A stretch of 64,000 nucleotides of DNA from Calonectria ilicicola (GCA_020809705.1 CP085825.1:5456001-5520000); one strand, 5' to 3'. Positions 31,937-44,834 are shown, counted from the stretch's first letter. Numbers and translations are program-made. The notes: a model not told the origin generated them from the letters alone.

Positions 31937-33784
31937 TTACCAACCATCAAAGTTTCCGAACCCGCCGGCTTTGGCCTTTTTGCGTACAGGCTCTTCCCAG
32001 GTATCAACATCATCGAGGTCCGCCTCGTCAGTAGTCATGGTGCTTTGGGCCGCTGCGGCCTTGAGGTACTTCCCCACACTCTCTCTGGCGTTGGCAGATT
32101 CAATTGTACCATCGTTGCGAATCCGCTTGCCAGTCCATGTTGTTTTATCATCGTCTGTGCCACCTCTTTGTCGGATCTCTTCATTTTCTTGTGTCTTCTT
32201 TTCTTGCTCTTTCCTTTGAGCTAGAAACTCCTCGAAAGGATCAACAAAGACGACCATATCCTTGATAACAATCTTATTCAACGGTCGGTTAGAGCCATCG
32301 GTGGGAACGTCTTCCATTTTGGAGAGCACATCAAGCCCAGAGACAACACGGCCAAAGATGGTGTGTTTGCGGTCAAGGTGGGGAGTAGCTTTGTAAGTGA
32401 TGAAGAATTGGCTCGAGTTTGTATTCTTGCCCTTGTTCGCCATAGATACTATGTGTGGTTAGCTCCAACTAGTCCAACCAGCAGACAACGGATGATAGAT
32501 CCTTACCGGTGCCACGAGCATTGTGTGTCAATGGACCATCGAATTCGTCATCGAAATATTTGCCCCATATGCTCGCACCACCCCTACCGGTTCCAGAAGG
32601 ATCGCCTCCTTGAATCATGAAGTTGGGAATGTTTCGGTGGAATGCAACACCCTTGTAATATCCTTTTTGTGCCAGTTTGATGAAATTCCAGACTGCTTTA
32701 GGCGCTGTCTCTGTCTGCAACTCGATAGTGATGTCGCCGAGATTAGTCTCCAATCTGGCGTAGCCTTTTGCCTTTACCCGCTTGGGCTTGAGCATGTATT
32801 CCTCATCAGTGAGCAAAGCTCTTTCACCACTCGTCTCTGGAGTCAAGCCAGTGCTAGTGAAACTGGCGGCGGCCTTTCCAGTAGTGTATGCGGCAGAATT
32901 GGGGGCGAACTTCTTGTCTTTGATCATACTCTGGCGAGCCACAGGCGCGGCAGCGGGTTTCGCGAGTGCCGTTGAGCTGCGGTTGATGTCACCGCCTTGC
33001 TCCCGTGCTTTGCGCGCCTTGTCTACTGCGGCCCTGGCTCGTAACACTTTATCTCCAATGTTTCCAAGTGCGCCCGTGTTTATGTTGCCCACCAACCTCT
33101 CTTCCTCCTGCTCCTTGGTGAGCTGGGCCTCGTGCCCTTCTTTGAGATACTTGAACTGATCGAGGTTTCGGCTCGCGGTATTCTTTGGGTCCTGTAGAGT
33201 GATGATATCCGCACGTGTGAACTCTTCGTCGTCAAGGAGATCACGCCACATCTTGGCCTTGATGTTCATGCGCTCGACCGTGTCCCATGCGAAGACGTTG
33301 GCGTAGGTGCCATGGCGAATGGCAACGATGTGGGTGTTGTCGGTAAAAACCTTGTAAGTAACGGGATCGATTAGATCACCTTTACCATCGCTTAGACCAG
33401 CGCCGAGCGAGTCAGACTCGGAATTGCGCGCAAAGTTGAGGCGAATCAGGTCCTTCTTTTGCAAGGGCTCGCCGTTTACAGGATTCTGGTTTGGGTGTTT
33501 GTCGAGCCAGCTGCCAATAACCTCGACATCGAAAATAGTGCCGTCCGGTGTGCAAACGGGGTTCTTAAAGGGCTGAAGACTCGCGGCGCAAAAGTTGAAG
33601 GGTAAGCGACGAAAAGAGGCGCCGTGTTGCCCACGAGAAGAGGCATTGGCTCCAACGCTGGCAGAGTAGGCGTCAGAGGAGGACCACTCGGAGTGTGTAA
33701 TCTGTGAGAGGTGTGGTTAATCGCAATTGAATCTGTTTAAAGGGCGAGGCGGCTTACGTAGAGCTTGTCCGTTCCCTTGCCCAT
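31937..33784 (-). CDS. CYP8: U-box cyclophilin, peptidyl-prolyl isomerase-like 2 (PPIL2/Cyp8)
   Basis: Three exons: 33758-33784 (27 nt, MGKGTDKLY), 32507-33701, 31937-32448; 577 residues. The N-terminal U-box (about 35-110: [20 protein letters not shown], then [20 protein letters not shown]) marks an E3 ligase. The C-terminal cyclophilin domain (about 315-470) has [21 protein letters not shown] and then [17 protein letters not shown]. The active-site Arg, Phe, Met and Gln are kept, but the position of CypA Trp121 is His ([11 protein letters not shown]), as in PPIL2-type proteins that bind cyclosporin poorly. Known relatives are nuclear and spliceosome-associated. The tail is acidic and ends GGFGNFDGW. 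It is convergent with C6-B and divergent from the Ptm1-like gene. Confidence 0.93.
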
Positions 33785-34393
33785 GTTTGCGCTGGGGGTG
33801 AAGGCGATGGATCTTTGAGGCTGAGGTTGGAGACAGTAGCCCAGGCGAACGTGATTGCGCAGCGACAACTACTGTCTTGATATATTTGGCGGCGGCGACT
33901 GTGGAGACACTAGGCGCTGAAGGGTGCTGAAGGTGCACGTTGTAGGCCCCACAATGTACCGTCTCCGTTGCGAGGCAGAGGGTTGCCAGGTCCCGAACTT
34001 GGCGCTCCTTCGAAGAGTGCTGACCTGGCATTACTGACGACCAATTACGTACCTACCCTTCTTAGCCAGGTACCTGCCTACCTGCCCTGCCCCATCGCCA
34101 TCTCAAGCTTCCTTTCAACATCTCGAAACAAGCCACAGCCCACTTGTTCTTCCACCTGCATCGTTTTTCTTTCCTTGCGGCTTCGTCTCATCTTGCGCGC
34201 GCCACTGAACGACATTCTTGCTCGCTCAAACCCGTCATGCCGATCTAGAAGCTTGTTTGCGACTCCGTTGTTAGATTAGTCCCAAGGCTACCGAATACAT
34301 CGCTTGCGACCCCTTCGCATCCTTCCGATCTCCTCGATTCGCCTTCCCCGCCGCCTCCCGAAGCCCCCGTGAATCTACCGCTCGCTGCCCAAG
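33785..34393. other. Shared divergent promoter, CYP8 / Ptm1-like gene
   Basis: About 610 bp between two start codons. It includes an AGGTACCTGCCTACCTGCC stretch near 34069-34087. No coding exon is supported. Confidence 0.6.
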
Positions 34394-36369
34394 ATGAGGT
34401 TCCTTCGGGGACTCCTCTTGCTGGGCGTGTCCCTATGGTCTGCTCAGGCTATGGAAGTTGCCCTGGTACGCCGCTGACGACGACTCCCTGGTCTCCCCAT
34501 CTTTCCTGAAGCCAGCAAGAAGCTGACCCTGGCCCACGACAGAACAATAAGGATGATAATCAGCAATTCTGCACTGGTTAGTTCTGCAGAAGTATTGCCG
34601 CTCGATTTTCCAATCCTAACACGCAGCAGGCATGTACAGTCGAAGTGCCTGGGGTGGACCTGTTGATCCCTTCATCCTCGTCAAATTCTTGAATGGCACC
34701 AACAACAAGGCTTCCGATGCCATAGCCAGTCTGCTCATTTTTGAGTGGAAAGATAAAAACCTAATTGGCATCCAAGATAGCGAAACGGGTGGCAGAGTAA
34801 GTGGACTACCTTTTGCTATTGCTTGAAATCGTTTTCTGACTTGACATCAGGAGGTTGCCATCTGCGATGATAAATGGGTCAGCTCAGGAAACTGCAATAA
34901 GACCGATATTGGTAAATACATTCTTTCACCTGATGCCGCGAGCAAGTCAAAGAATGTAATTGCTTCCAAAGCGATCCATTTGAATAACCCTGGATCGATC
35001 AATTACTCCATTAAGAAAACGGGATACTACTGCGTTGCGACAGCTGGTTACACTGCCGAGGAATATACGGCCATAGTCGAGTTCCGTAACGCGTACGGAG
35101 AACTCCAAGCTACTCAGATCCCCAAGTTGCCCTTCTATGGTGGCATTACTATTTTATACGCCTTAGTAGCTGTTTACTGGGGTTTCTTGTATTACCAACA
35201 CCGCCAGGACATTCGTGAGTATCAACTGATCCCAAGCGATGCTTCGCTATTTCAGTTGCTAACTTTATCTAGTGGCTGTCCAAAACTATATCACTGCTAT
35301 TTTGATATTCTTAGTGGTTGAAATGCTCCTTACTTGGGGTTTTTATGGTTGGTTTTCCCCCTCGCAATTCCCTATCAGTAGTATATGTTAATGGGGTCAA
35401 AGATTACCAAAACCGCCATGGTTCCAACGTCGGGTCCAAAATCTTCCTCACGATTGTCGGAATTCTTAACGCGGCTCGAAATTCTTTTTCATTCTTCCTA
35501 CTACTCATCGTCTGTATGGGATACGGTGTTGTGAAGCCTACTCTAGGTCGAACTATGATCTATGTCCGATGGCTTGCAGCTGCCCACTTCCTTTTTGGAC
35601 TTGTTTACTCTCTGACTAGTCTGACTATTACTCCTGAGACTGCTGGTAGGTTTATTCTAAAAAAAAAAAAAAAAAATTGAATTTGCATTCCGTGTAGCTC
35701 ACATAATATGCAGGGCCTTTTGTCCTTCTTATCGTCCTGCCACTCGCAGGTACTTTAACTGCCTTCTACGTGTGGACTTTGAACTCACTCAACTTAACTC
35801 TGAAAGACCTGAGAGAGCGAAAGCAGCATGTTAAAGAAGGCATGTATAAGAAGCTTTGGTGGGCTATCCTTGTCAGCATTCTGGTTATATTTGCCTTCTT
35901 CTTCTTCAACAGTTTCACTTTTGCCTCGGTCAATGACCCGGACTTTGTCCCGTTCCACTGGAAGACACGGTGGTTTGTTCTTGACGGCTGGCTCAACTTG
36001 GTCTACTTTGCTGATGTGGCTTGGATCGCCTACATTTGGCGGCCTACTGCCAACAACCGCCGCTTTGCTATGAGTGACGAGATCGCTCAGGATGATGATG
36101 GTAACTTTGAGTTTGGTGATATCGGAGTCCCTGGCGAGGACTCTGATGACGAGGAAGCTCAGCTCGGAAAACGAAACGAGGAGCCTGAGCCTGCTCATGG
36201 CCTCTCTTTCTCTGGGGCATCTCGGGCAGGTGGCTCAAGCACAAACAGGCCCCTCCCTCGGGAGTCTCTTGATGGCGAGACCATTTTCGCTGTTGGTGAG
36301 GATGGTGATAAATTATCAGATGATGATAGCGACGATGAAGAAGATGCCAAACTTGTACAAAAGAAGTAA
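34394..36369 (+). CDS. PTM1: Ptm1-like lung-seven-transmembrane (GOST family) protein
   Basis: Seven exons: 34394-34465, 34543-34576, 34630-34796, 34851-35214, 35273-35347, 35403-35645, 35714-36369; 536 residues. Signal peptide MRFLRGLLLLGVSLWSAQA, then a luminal domain with paired cysteines (FCTGMYS, AICDDKW, GNCNKT, YYCVATAGYT), then seven membrane segments from about residue 200, and an acidic Ser/Asp/Glu tail. This is the fungal Ptm1 branch of the lung-7TM family, found in Golgi and endosomal membranes; the molecular function is poorly known. Exon 2 is only 34 nt. Intron 6 (35646-35713) contains an uninterrupted run of about 18 A. It is the most intron-rich gene here. Confidence 0.92.
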
Positions 36370-36927
36370 AGGGGGGAGGGATTTCATTGCACGCATGGGG
36401 GCATGTTGCCCAGTAGGCTCTTTGTATAGTCAATGTTTTGATTAAGGTAACATTCATGAATGGATCAGGAATTTTCGTTTTATTCCTTAGGGTAGGCTTT
36501 CGGGCATACCAGTCCCTAGATATCAAAAAGGTTTCTAGAGTAAGATAAGCCTAAAATTTACCAGGATTCGTCTCCATTTGCAAGAACTCTTCAAAGTCTT
36601 ATTGCTATCCTGTCATATTTGTATCAATGTGATCACATGGACACTGTGTTTTTTTTTTTTTTGTTCTTGCTGTCGTCACATCCAGATATGATGTTGTTTT
36701 AACTGTCTTTTAACTTTGCCCCAATCACCCTCTTCTTCAGCTAAGCCCAATCCTACGTGTCCATCATGAGATACAACTATAATACATAATCATCGACACT
36801 GAAGCTAACTTGGTTCATAATGGATACTACACTGCTTCCGAGGCGACAATGATGGACATTATACAATCACTTGATGGTACAATCCCCCTCTTTGTTGCAA
36901 ATCTGAGGTCCATCCTTTGTCGCCTAA
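36370..36927. other. Intergenic between convergent Ptm1-like and NDUFAF7-like genes
   Basis: Two 3' flanks. A T run at 36650-36661 may mark one terminator. No gene is supported. Confidence 0.6.
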
Positions 36928-38614
36928 TTACGCGGAAACATCTCCTCCAAAGCCAACAGGTCGGCGGCGCCCTTCGTTTTCGGGAAGGATGGCAAGGGCT
37001 TTGTACACTTTACCCATGCCACCCGGCCCCTTATCGACAAGGCGTTTCCAGGCGTTTTCAATCTTTTCAGCTGTTTCTTTACTAACTCCTGGGGCCATGG
37101 TGAGCATCTCCGCTCGCTCACGGATTCCCATCGACTCAAGAAAGTCTCCTTGTGTCACAGGGCCATGAACCTCGATGCCATTGCTGGCTGACAGTGCAAC
37201 CTCAGCAATGGCCGTGAAATCGACATCTACACTCAAGTCCACCAACCCCGGAGCGGAAAAGGGGCTCACACGCTTGTGTTGCTTGATACCCCTGAGTGAG
37301 TTGATGGGTACAGTGTCAGAAGTGCCATAGTCTAGAATCAGAGCAGCACCACTTGGGGTAGACTTAGGGTGCTGGGCAGAGCCACCGACCCGTGTTGCGA
37401 AGTCGGTGGCAAAGATAGAGGCATCTGGACAGACTTCGATAATAGAATCGGGGGTCTGCTTAAGCTTGCGGTAGCGAGGGGAGGACTCGGGTAAGAAGCG
37501 CGAGTGACGCGTAGTTCCGGAAGAGAGAATAAGTTGGAATTCCGGTGGGGGCTCGTCCCGCGCAGACTTGGGAGTTCCCAGTTCGTCGTGAGTAGCACCT
37601 GGTCGTGTTGGAGAGACCATCATCTCCCTCCACTCCATGGTTGGCTTGGCGGTTTCCTGTGAAGGCGCTTTGGTAGTTGCGGGAGAGTCCGTCGAGGGTG
37701 GAGGTGGACTGTCAACCTTGATAGATTGGAAACTGTGGATGGGCAAGGCGTCAAAAAGCTCATGAGCAACAATAAAGGGCATTTTACTAGGTTCTTAAAA
37801 AGCAAATCAGCTTCAGGTGCAGGGTGGACTAAGGCTTGGATACAGACCGATAGGGATGGACTTGATGGTGTTCGTCCAGACGACAGGCCGGCCATTGTAC
37901 TTGCAAGCACTGTGAGAACCAACTTTGGATTCCGTCGTTTGAGCATCTGGGCCACAGAGAAGATCCTTTTGGACCTGTCTCAATTGTTGACTAGCCTCGA
38001 CCATATATACAGCATCAATACTGTTTGCCATGGCAGGGAATCTCTGTATAGTCTAGCAGAACGCTTTAGCGCACCATTCAAGAATTAACAAGACGGAAGA
38101 TCCATACCCGCAGCATGTCGTCCATGAGTGTACCTCGACCGGGACCAACTTCAATGAGCTGGACGCCATCCTTCGGCCGGCCCTGGCTGATCCATTCGGC
38201 AATAAACCAAATGCCAACCAGCTCCCCAAAAACCTGGGTGATCTCGGGAGAGGTGATAAAGTCACCCTTGGTGCCAAATTGATCTCGCCCCTCGCTAATT
38301 GCACCAGTATAGTAACCGCCCAAGTCACCAGTTAAGCACATGCGCATGTAGCTAGCCAAGGGTACCGGACCAGTGGTCTAGAGGAACTAAATTAGTATTT
38401 TAGGTGTTTAAAAGACAGGATTTGCAATCATCCATACAGAAATAGCCTCAAATAGCTGCTTGGCCAATGGTGTGGACCATTGTCGCTCGGTTTGTCGACG
38501 GTAGATTGTAGATGAGAGGCTTCTGGCGGTTGCGCACGGGAAGAACACAGCCCTCTGAACCAAACGTCCACCAGAAAGGCCCAAAGCTGAACGAGCAATA
38601 AGAGGCCGCATCAT
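36928..38614 (-). CDS. NDUFAF7: Mitochondrial NDUFAF7/MidA-family protein arginine methyltransferase
   Basis: Four exons: 38438-38614, 38108-38377, 37848-38052, 36928-37793; 505 residues. The N-terminus is rich in Arg/Ser/Ala and lacks acids ([20 protein letters not shown]), as expected for import into mitochondria. The core has [20 protein letters not shown], the SAM-binding motif [15 protein letters not shown], and [16 protein letters not shown] after the third intron. NDUFAF7 dimethylates an arginine of complex I subunit NDUFS2 during assembly. The last intron uses acceptor TTTTTAAG at 37794-37801, which gives the family-like [12 protein letters not shown] join. Compared with animal proteins there is a Pro/Ser/Thr-rich insertion around 290-330. 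It shares a divergent promoter with the CDK11-like gene. Confidence 0.9.
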
Positions 38615-39047
38615 GGAAGATATTTCACGCTCGTATTATGAGGTAGTTTAAACCCGAGGATGTCAATCGGCGTTCGATGTCCCTCTTACCTGGCTTTCAC
38701 ACGTGAACGGCGGCGGGACCTCCTAGTTGATTTTCGCCGGCAGGTTCGTGTTCCGATAAGATAGAGCAGAATGGGCGGGCCTCCCTTGCAATCCAATGAC
38801 ATACACCCTGAACCTGGCCAACAGCCTGTCCAGCTAGCTGGGCGCCACTAAAAACTACACCACAGGCCAAGGCTGCCAGAACGCAGGACGAGGCAGAGCA
38901 GGCTTGACTGCTTCAACAACATTCAACCCCGAATCTTTCGCGCAACCAAACCCCACACCCTGCAACCAATTAAACTCGCTGCAATCACAACTCTACGATT
39001 ACCCCTTGTTTGCCACATCTGGAATCTTTCCAGGTAGAAGGCCTACT
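38615..39047. other. Divergent promoter, NDUFAF7-like / CDK11-like genes
   Basis: 433 bp between start codons. An in-frame Met at 38904 could extend the kinase by 48 residues; I treat that stretch as leader because the Lys/Glu-rich N-terminus at 39048 looks like the family start. Confidence 0.6.
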
Positions 39048-40505
39048 ATGGCGAGCAAATCGCGGTGGGCGAATACAGAGGATGACGCCCGCCTTGACGC
39101 CAAAATCAAGCGGGAGAAGGAAGAAAAGCGGCGCAAGAAGGCCGAGAAGGCAGAAAAAGCCCGCAAGCTAGAAGAAAACAAGTTGCAGCCAGGGGCAGTG
39201 GTGCAGAAAGAAGACAACACACTCGACGCGGACGACGGCCGACCCTCGAAACGACGCAGGCTCACGCCCGAACCTGGCTCTACAACCAAGGACGATTTAC
39301 CTGCAAAGCTCCTCAGGTTTCAAGGCGGCAGCTGGGGAAAATGCAGAAGTGTCGAGAATTATGATAAGCTAAACGACATCGAAGAGGGTACATATGGGTG
39401 GGTGGCCCGCGCAACGGAGAGGGCAACCGGCAAGGTCGTGGCCTTGAAGCGTTTGAAGTTGGATCCAGCAGATTCCGGCGGCTTACCTGTCACTGGGCTG
39501 CGCGAGATTCAAATCCTCAAGGACTGCAAACACCGCAATATTGTCACCATGAGTGAAGTTGTTGTAGGAGATGATGTCTCGCGACCTGACAAGTAAGTTG
39601 TCGCAATGCTTCCAACTACAGGATCTCGCACCAACTAACGATTTGGATGCAGCTCCCTATTCTTAGTACTCGAATTCGTTGAGCACGACCTTAAAAGTAT
39701 CCTCGAAGACATGCCCGAACCATTCCTCTCCTCCGAAGTGAAGCGACTCCTGCTCCAACTCACATTAGGCCTCGCCTACCTCCACGACAACTGGATCCTA
39801 CACCGCGACCTCAAAACATCCAACCTCCTTCTCAATAATCGCGGGCAGTTGAAGATTGCCGACTTCGGTATGGCCCGGTATGTCGGCGATCCGCCGCCGA
39901 AACTAACCCAACTTGTCGTTACGTTGTGGTATCGCAGTCCAGAATTGCTTCTCGGAGCCAAGTCGTATGGTGCCTCCGTCGACATGTGGAGTGTTGGATG
40001 TATTTTTGGCGAACTGCTCACCCGTGAACCTCTCCTTCAGGGCAAGAACGAAGTTGACCAAGTTTCACGTATTTTTGAGCTCTGCGGCCTGCCTACCGAG
40101 GACTCGTGGCCAGGCTTCCGCCGTCTCCCCAACGCTCGCTCTCTCCGCCTCCCCCCAAAGACGGTCGCTTCGACAGGTTCTGTTATCCGTGCCCGCTTCC
40201 CTAGCCTCACGTCCGCTGGCGCTTCTCTCTTGAATGATCTACTCGCTCTGGATCCTAATCGCCGCCCGACAGCTTCTCAGATGCTCCAGCATGAGTATTT
40301 CCACCAGGACCCCAAGCCCAAACCTGAGAGCATGTTTCCGACCTTCCCCAGCAAGGCAGGCCAGGAGCGGCGACGACGTCAGGAACCACATGCACCTGTC
40401 AGAGGAAGTCAAGCAGCGTCGCTTGGGGAAGCCGACTTCACCGGAATCTTGCAAAGTCGGGATAAAGAAGAGAGGGGAGCAGGATTCACTCTACGTATGG
40501 TTTGA
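39048..40505 (+). CDS. CDK11/PITSLRE-like cyclin-dependent protein kinase
   Basis: Two exons, 39048-39592 and 39653-40505; 465 residues. The N-terminal 70 residues are a Lys/Arg/Glu coiled-coil-like run, followed by an NLS-like KRRRL. The kinase domain has the glycine loop EEGTYGWVA, the cyclin-contact helix PVTGLREIQIL where CDK11 has PITSLRE, then HRDLKTSNLLL, DFGMAR and VTLWYRSPELLLG with an activating Thr. It is closest to the CDK11 / fission yeast Ppk23 group, linked to transcription and splicing; CDK10 is the nearest alternative. A C-terminal Arg/Glu-rich tail follows the domain. Confidence 0.88.
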
Positions 40506-41010
40506 CTATGCACCTGACAGTGTCAATATATACCCAACCATCTCGCCACCAATTAGTCTTCCATATAACTTTGCTACAATAAAACAGGTAGTATTACTGA
40601 CAGGATTAAACATAGACTTGATTACATTTAACACCAAAGTCACTTATAGCATGCCATCACGGACGATACTCTCTTCATGTCGCAAAATGACGAGATTAAG
40701 ATGTATATAGAATCATTACATGATTGTACTGTCTGTCTGACGACCAGATCGTGAACCATCCAAGTGGAGCGATTTTCTTTCCATGCCTTTGCGGTGCCAT
40801 CCTGCAACATCCCGTATCCCAACGCCCCCAGGATGCCGAGATGTCTTGCCAACATTTTGTTCCTGGCGAATAATAGATACTCTGTAAGTATAATAAGAAT
40901 TACCATCTCGATGCATGCCTTCCCAAATAAGAAATGACGATAAAAAAGAACCAGTCCCCAGCTCTAAGACCAAAACACACAAACTCCTCAAATCAATGCA
41001 GCACGGGCGT
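40506..41010. other. Intergenic between convergent CDK11-like and DUF7137 genes
   Basis: 3' flanks only. No gene is supported; several short frames have no resemblance to known families. Confidence 0.6.
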
Positions 41011-41940
41011 TTACTGCAAGCCGAGGCCAGCAACGAACCAAGTAAAGGTGGCAAATGTAATGATACTCATGGTCATGGCAAGACCAAGAGCCTGCTTGTC
41101 AAAAATGGAGTTGCCATCGTTGCAGCCAACACACTTCCACTCCGACAGAGGGGTGTAAGGTTGGCCGGTGTAAAGTCCAAACTTGAGGCCAGAGTAGGTA
41201 CCTAGGTAGCCAGGGTCGGCAGTGTCACTGATGGAGGCGTCTGAGTCCTTGATGATGAGGGTGAACAGGTCAACACGGAGAGGCTGTGTGGCAACACCGC
41301 CGTCCGAGTTGGTATCCCAAACATAAGATACCTTGGTCTCGAAGGTCATGTTCTGTGTGAGAGTCCATGTCGCACTAGCACTAGAGCAACTGACGAGGAC
41401 GTCGATAGCAGTAGGAGTTCCCTGAAGTGAGGTGTAGTTCCAGCCAAAAGTGATGTCATCTCCGATCTTGTACAGAGGAGTCGCCTGAAGGGTCGTCTGG
41501 GGAGCTTGCAATGAAACTCCGCCAGTGGCATCGTTGGCGCCATAAGTGGTGTGAGTTGCTTTGCTGCTCTTCTTCGATGTTGTCGCCTTATCCTTCTTTC
41601 CGGTAGCGGTACCCGTCTCCGTAGTGCCAGCATCAGTCGCGGTGCCTGTTTCATCGGCCTGAGCGGTGTTGAGGTTAGCGGTGTTGAGGTTAGCGGTGTT
41701 GAGGTTGGCTGTGGTCTCGGAAGAAAGGTCTGCCGTGCCAGTTGCAGAGGCACTGCTCTTGGCTTTTGTCTTGTCAGCTTGCAACCGGATCCTGAAGCCT
41801 ATACTTTACATACAGTTGGAGCTATCTTGTCGAACAACAAGAGTGTCGATATGGGGCAGCCAGTCGGGCCATGCTGCTGCGAGGGGGGAGAGAGAGGAAA
41901 GGCATACAGCCAACTGCAGAAGAGTTCCGGTGGGACGCAT
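41011..41940 (-). CDS. DUF7137-type secreted, membrane- or GPI-anchored protein
   Basis: Two exons, 41814-41940 and 41011-41762, joined across a 51-nt intron; 292 residues. Exon 1 gives a signal peptide (MRPTGTLLQLAVCLSSLSPL) and the conserved WPDWLPHIDTLVVRQ. A Ser/Thr/Ala-rich stalk follows, with three copies of NTANL-type sequence from a 15-bp repeat. The core domain (about 110-260: GDDITFGWNYTSLQGTPTAI, SATWTLTQNMTFET, then LSEWKCVGC) is the fungal DUF7137 module, presumably outside the cell. The C-terminal 25 residues are hydrophobic. The function is unknown; the layout resembles wall-anchored surface proteins. A shorter 36-nt intron with acceptor at 41777-41778 is also in phase but less likely. 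Confidence 0.82.
41664..41705. repeat. 15-bp minisatellite within the DUF7137 gene
   Basis: GCGGTGTTGAGGTTA is repeated in tandem nearly three times on the + strand (GCGGTGTTGAGGTT-A/G). In the protein it encodes a repeated NLNTA block in the Thr/Ser-rich stalk. Confidence 0.88.
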
Positions 41941-44602
41941 GATGGCTCAGGAGTATATGTCGACAACGAGTGAATCGATGAGACTCAGAGGAGGGATGAA
42001 GATATGTGAGCTCAGCGATGGTGATGACTGCCAAGGAGGCGCCTAGGTCGAGATGGTTGTCACTTTTACGCAAATGATTGTTGGGCGATGATCTGGCGAA
42101 GGTGTGGGAGCAGAAGCGTTGTGCGACGAAGAGGTTATTGGGTCGAGTCGATGGGCAAAAGAGAAAGCGATTGACGGGATGTAGACAAGCGAGCGTCAGA
42201 AAAGAGCAAAGAAGCGAAGGACGAGGCTCGTCAGGGCGACTGTTTTGCTGTGCCGTCGGTTGGGAGACGGAGGAAGAAACAAGCGAGTGAGGAGAGAAAA
42301 AGCCGTCTGGCCTGTCGTGTTGTGTTGGCGGGAGCAGGGGGGAAGGCCTAGATTTGGACGCGGATCGGGGGAGAGACAGGGGCTTGCAGGGCCAGGGGAG
42401 CCACCCATTGAAAGTCACCCGCTAGAACCCACTGGGGGGGAAGAGCCACCACTCATCGCTCTCCCGGCACATCCATTGCCCATTTTAGCACACAACCTAG
42501 CCTAACCTTGGGCTGAGGGGCCCCTGCTTGTTACAGTTGTGGTGATGTACAAGCTGGTTGGCAGGGAATTGCAGCAAAAGCCCATGTAGCATTTTGTTCC
42601 CCAAATACATTATGCACCCGCCGTCTCCGCTGTCTGTGCTTGTCACAAACCATGCCAACACGGACGGCTTGGTCGTCCATTGTACTGGGGGATGTCCGAG
42701 GTGGACAAGTGTCGCGTCTGATGGCTAGATGGATGCTAGCTGCAGTGGGTTTGTATGTAGGTGATTCGGCTGCAGAACTGACAACAAGTGGAGGATGTTG
42801 GGGGTGGCGGCTCAGACTCAGCACTCTGGGCTCCTACACACTCACTCTGTACGAATCTGACCCAGGTCTGATGACGCTCAGTTGGCATGGATTCACATGG
42901 CCCATCTCGCTTGACTGTCTCGGCCGTTGTGGGGGATGGCCTAGCTGAATGTGTCGTGTCTCGAAAAGAAAAGGGCACGAGCAGGAGAGAAAAAAAAAAA
43001 CACGAGCAGTACACAGTCACATCTACAAACAATGTAGCACAATGCAGGCTCAGCTCATCCGTCAGCGCTGGAGGCGCATTTCTAGCGCCTACGGATGGCG
43101 CTCGTTTTGTTCGCTGAATACCTTCCCTCAGCCCCTCTCATTCACATAGCGCCTCTTTGGGTCGACCAACCGACCAGGTCTAGCCCCATGTCATTTTCTC
43201 TGCCGTGTGCTCGGAAACGGCGCTGCCGCTCACAATCACTGCCACCTCGAACGCCAGCGGCGAAAAAAAAAAAAAAAGCATCGCCCCAGTCGACCACCAC
43301 AGTACGAGAAGCCAGGTCACCTGATCTCGTGTTTTCCTACTTCCTGCTAAAAATAACACTGCTTTTTGCAGGTTTGACCAGGTGCCATGCCCCTCCAGGT
43401 TTTGTGGTGCCCGGCCCCATTAGTCCTTTCACCATTTTCCACAGTGGCCATGGCAATCATGGTGTGGATTATCCGTACGTGCATTCTAAACAGAAGGCAT
43501 CCCAGATTAATGCTTTCTTGGACCTCCATAGGAAATATTGCTGATCGCCGTTTGATTTTCGTGCTTGGGTGGCACGCCAGAGACCCATCTTGTCTCGCCC
43601 ATTGACCGACCCCCTGACGCACATGCAGCCACTCATTTCCCATCTTGCCTGTGCCCGTTTCCATCGACACAAGACGACTGTCTCACCCAGTTTCAGAGCA
43701 AGAAATGTTCTCTCATAACTTTGACAAAGAGGCCCAAGTAACTGTCTAGCGTGACAGGTTCTTTGGTTGAGCGTTATCTCCAAATGCATACGTGCCCGTT
43801 TTCTCGTATTGGTAATCAGGCCGTTGCAGCTCAGGTGTGTCAGGTTACATCAATATGACTACGGCAGCCCCGCCAGCAACCCACCCTCCCTCAGAGACAG
43901 CAAAATTCTTGGGGTGCATAAGTAGGCACATATTCACCTGCGCCATCAGACAGACGACCATGTCGAAGTCCAAAGAAGAAGAAGGGGGGGAAAAGGATAA
44001 AGATCCGCGCTTTTGCTATCATTTACCAATGTAGTGTTACCCAGCCCAAGTAAACCCGGACCCATGCCACTCAGTCCCGCCTGTACTGCTTGGTTTGATA
44101 CCTGATACCTCATATCTGATGCCATCATCATGTCTTACACTTGGTCAATCCGGGGGAGCAAGAATAGACGCAGTGGCAATTCGACCTGTTGCATGGGTTC
44201 CAGACTCGCATGCGCCCATTCACCACATTGTGGATCGAATATCAAATCCATTTGCGATGCTTGTTATTTCCACAAGCTGTATCACAAAGTCGACGCCCGA
44301 TTGACCTGCACCAAACACAGCGATCGCAATACATCGAGGTACCTTCTGTCTGATGTTTTGCTACCGTAGTATCTAGCACGCCAAGTCGCCTTGACAAAAG
44401 AAAAGAAAAGAAAAGAAGAAAAAAAGACTGGCATTGTACCTATTGGTTGCTTCTGCCGGGCACTTGCATCCAGCTGGCCAGCAACAATTTGCTTGTTGGG
44501 TTGACTCCGAGAGTACAACATGGCTCCCTATCACTTATCGTACTGTTTCGTATTGCTTTATTTTTGCTCCTTCCTTTACACTGCAAAGTTCGCGGATCGA
44601 AG
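41941..44602. other. 2.7 kb divergent interval between DUF7137 and RRM genes
   Basis: Two promoters and probable leaders. It holds a run of A at 43262-43277 and an (AAAAG)n microsatellite at about 44396-44420. Open frames up to 149 codons look random. No gene is supported. Confidence 0.55.
44396..44420. repeat. (AAAAG)5 microsatellite
   Basis: Five tandem AAAAG units on the + strand, continuing into a degenerate A/G run to about 44427. Confidence 0.88.
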
Positions 44603-44834
44603 ATGGCTTCAGTTCAGTGAGTAGTCTCGCCTCATCCCCCACATTGCATCATGCTGCATCGCTACCTGCTGCGTGTCCATGTCGCTTCCAGCCAGGCGAT
44701 CTGACTTATGTGTCCTAGCAAGTCCCAATTTGTACGTTCCACTGCAGCTGCGGCCCTGGTCCCCCGCATACCATGGCCTTGCCAATCAACTGACCATTCC
44801 CGCACTCAAGGTTTCCGGCGCTCACGCTCCTGGC

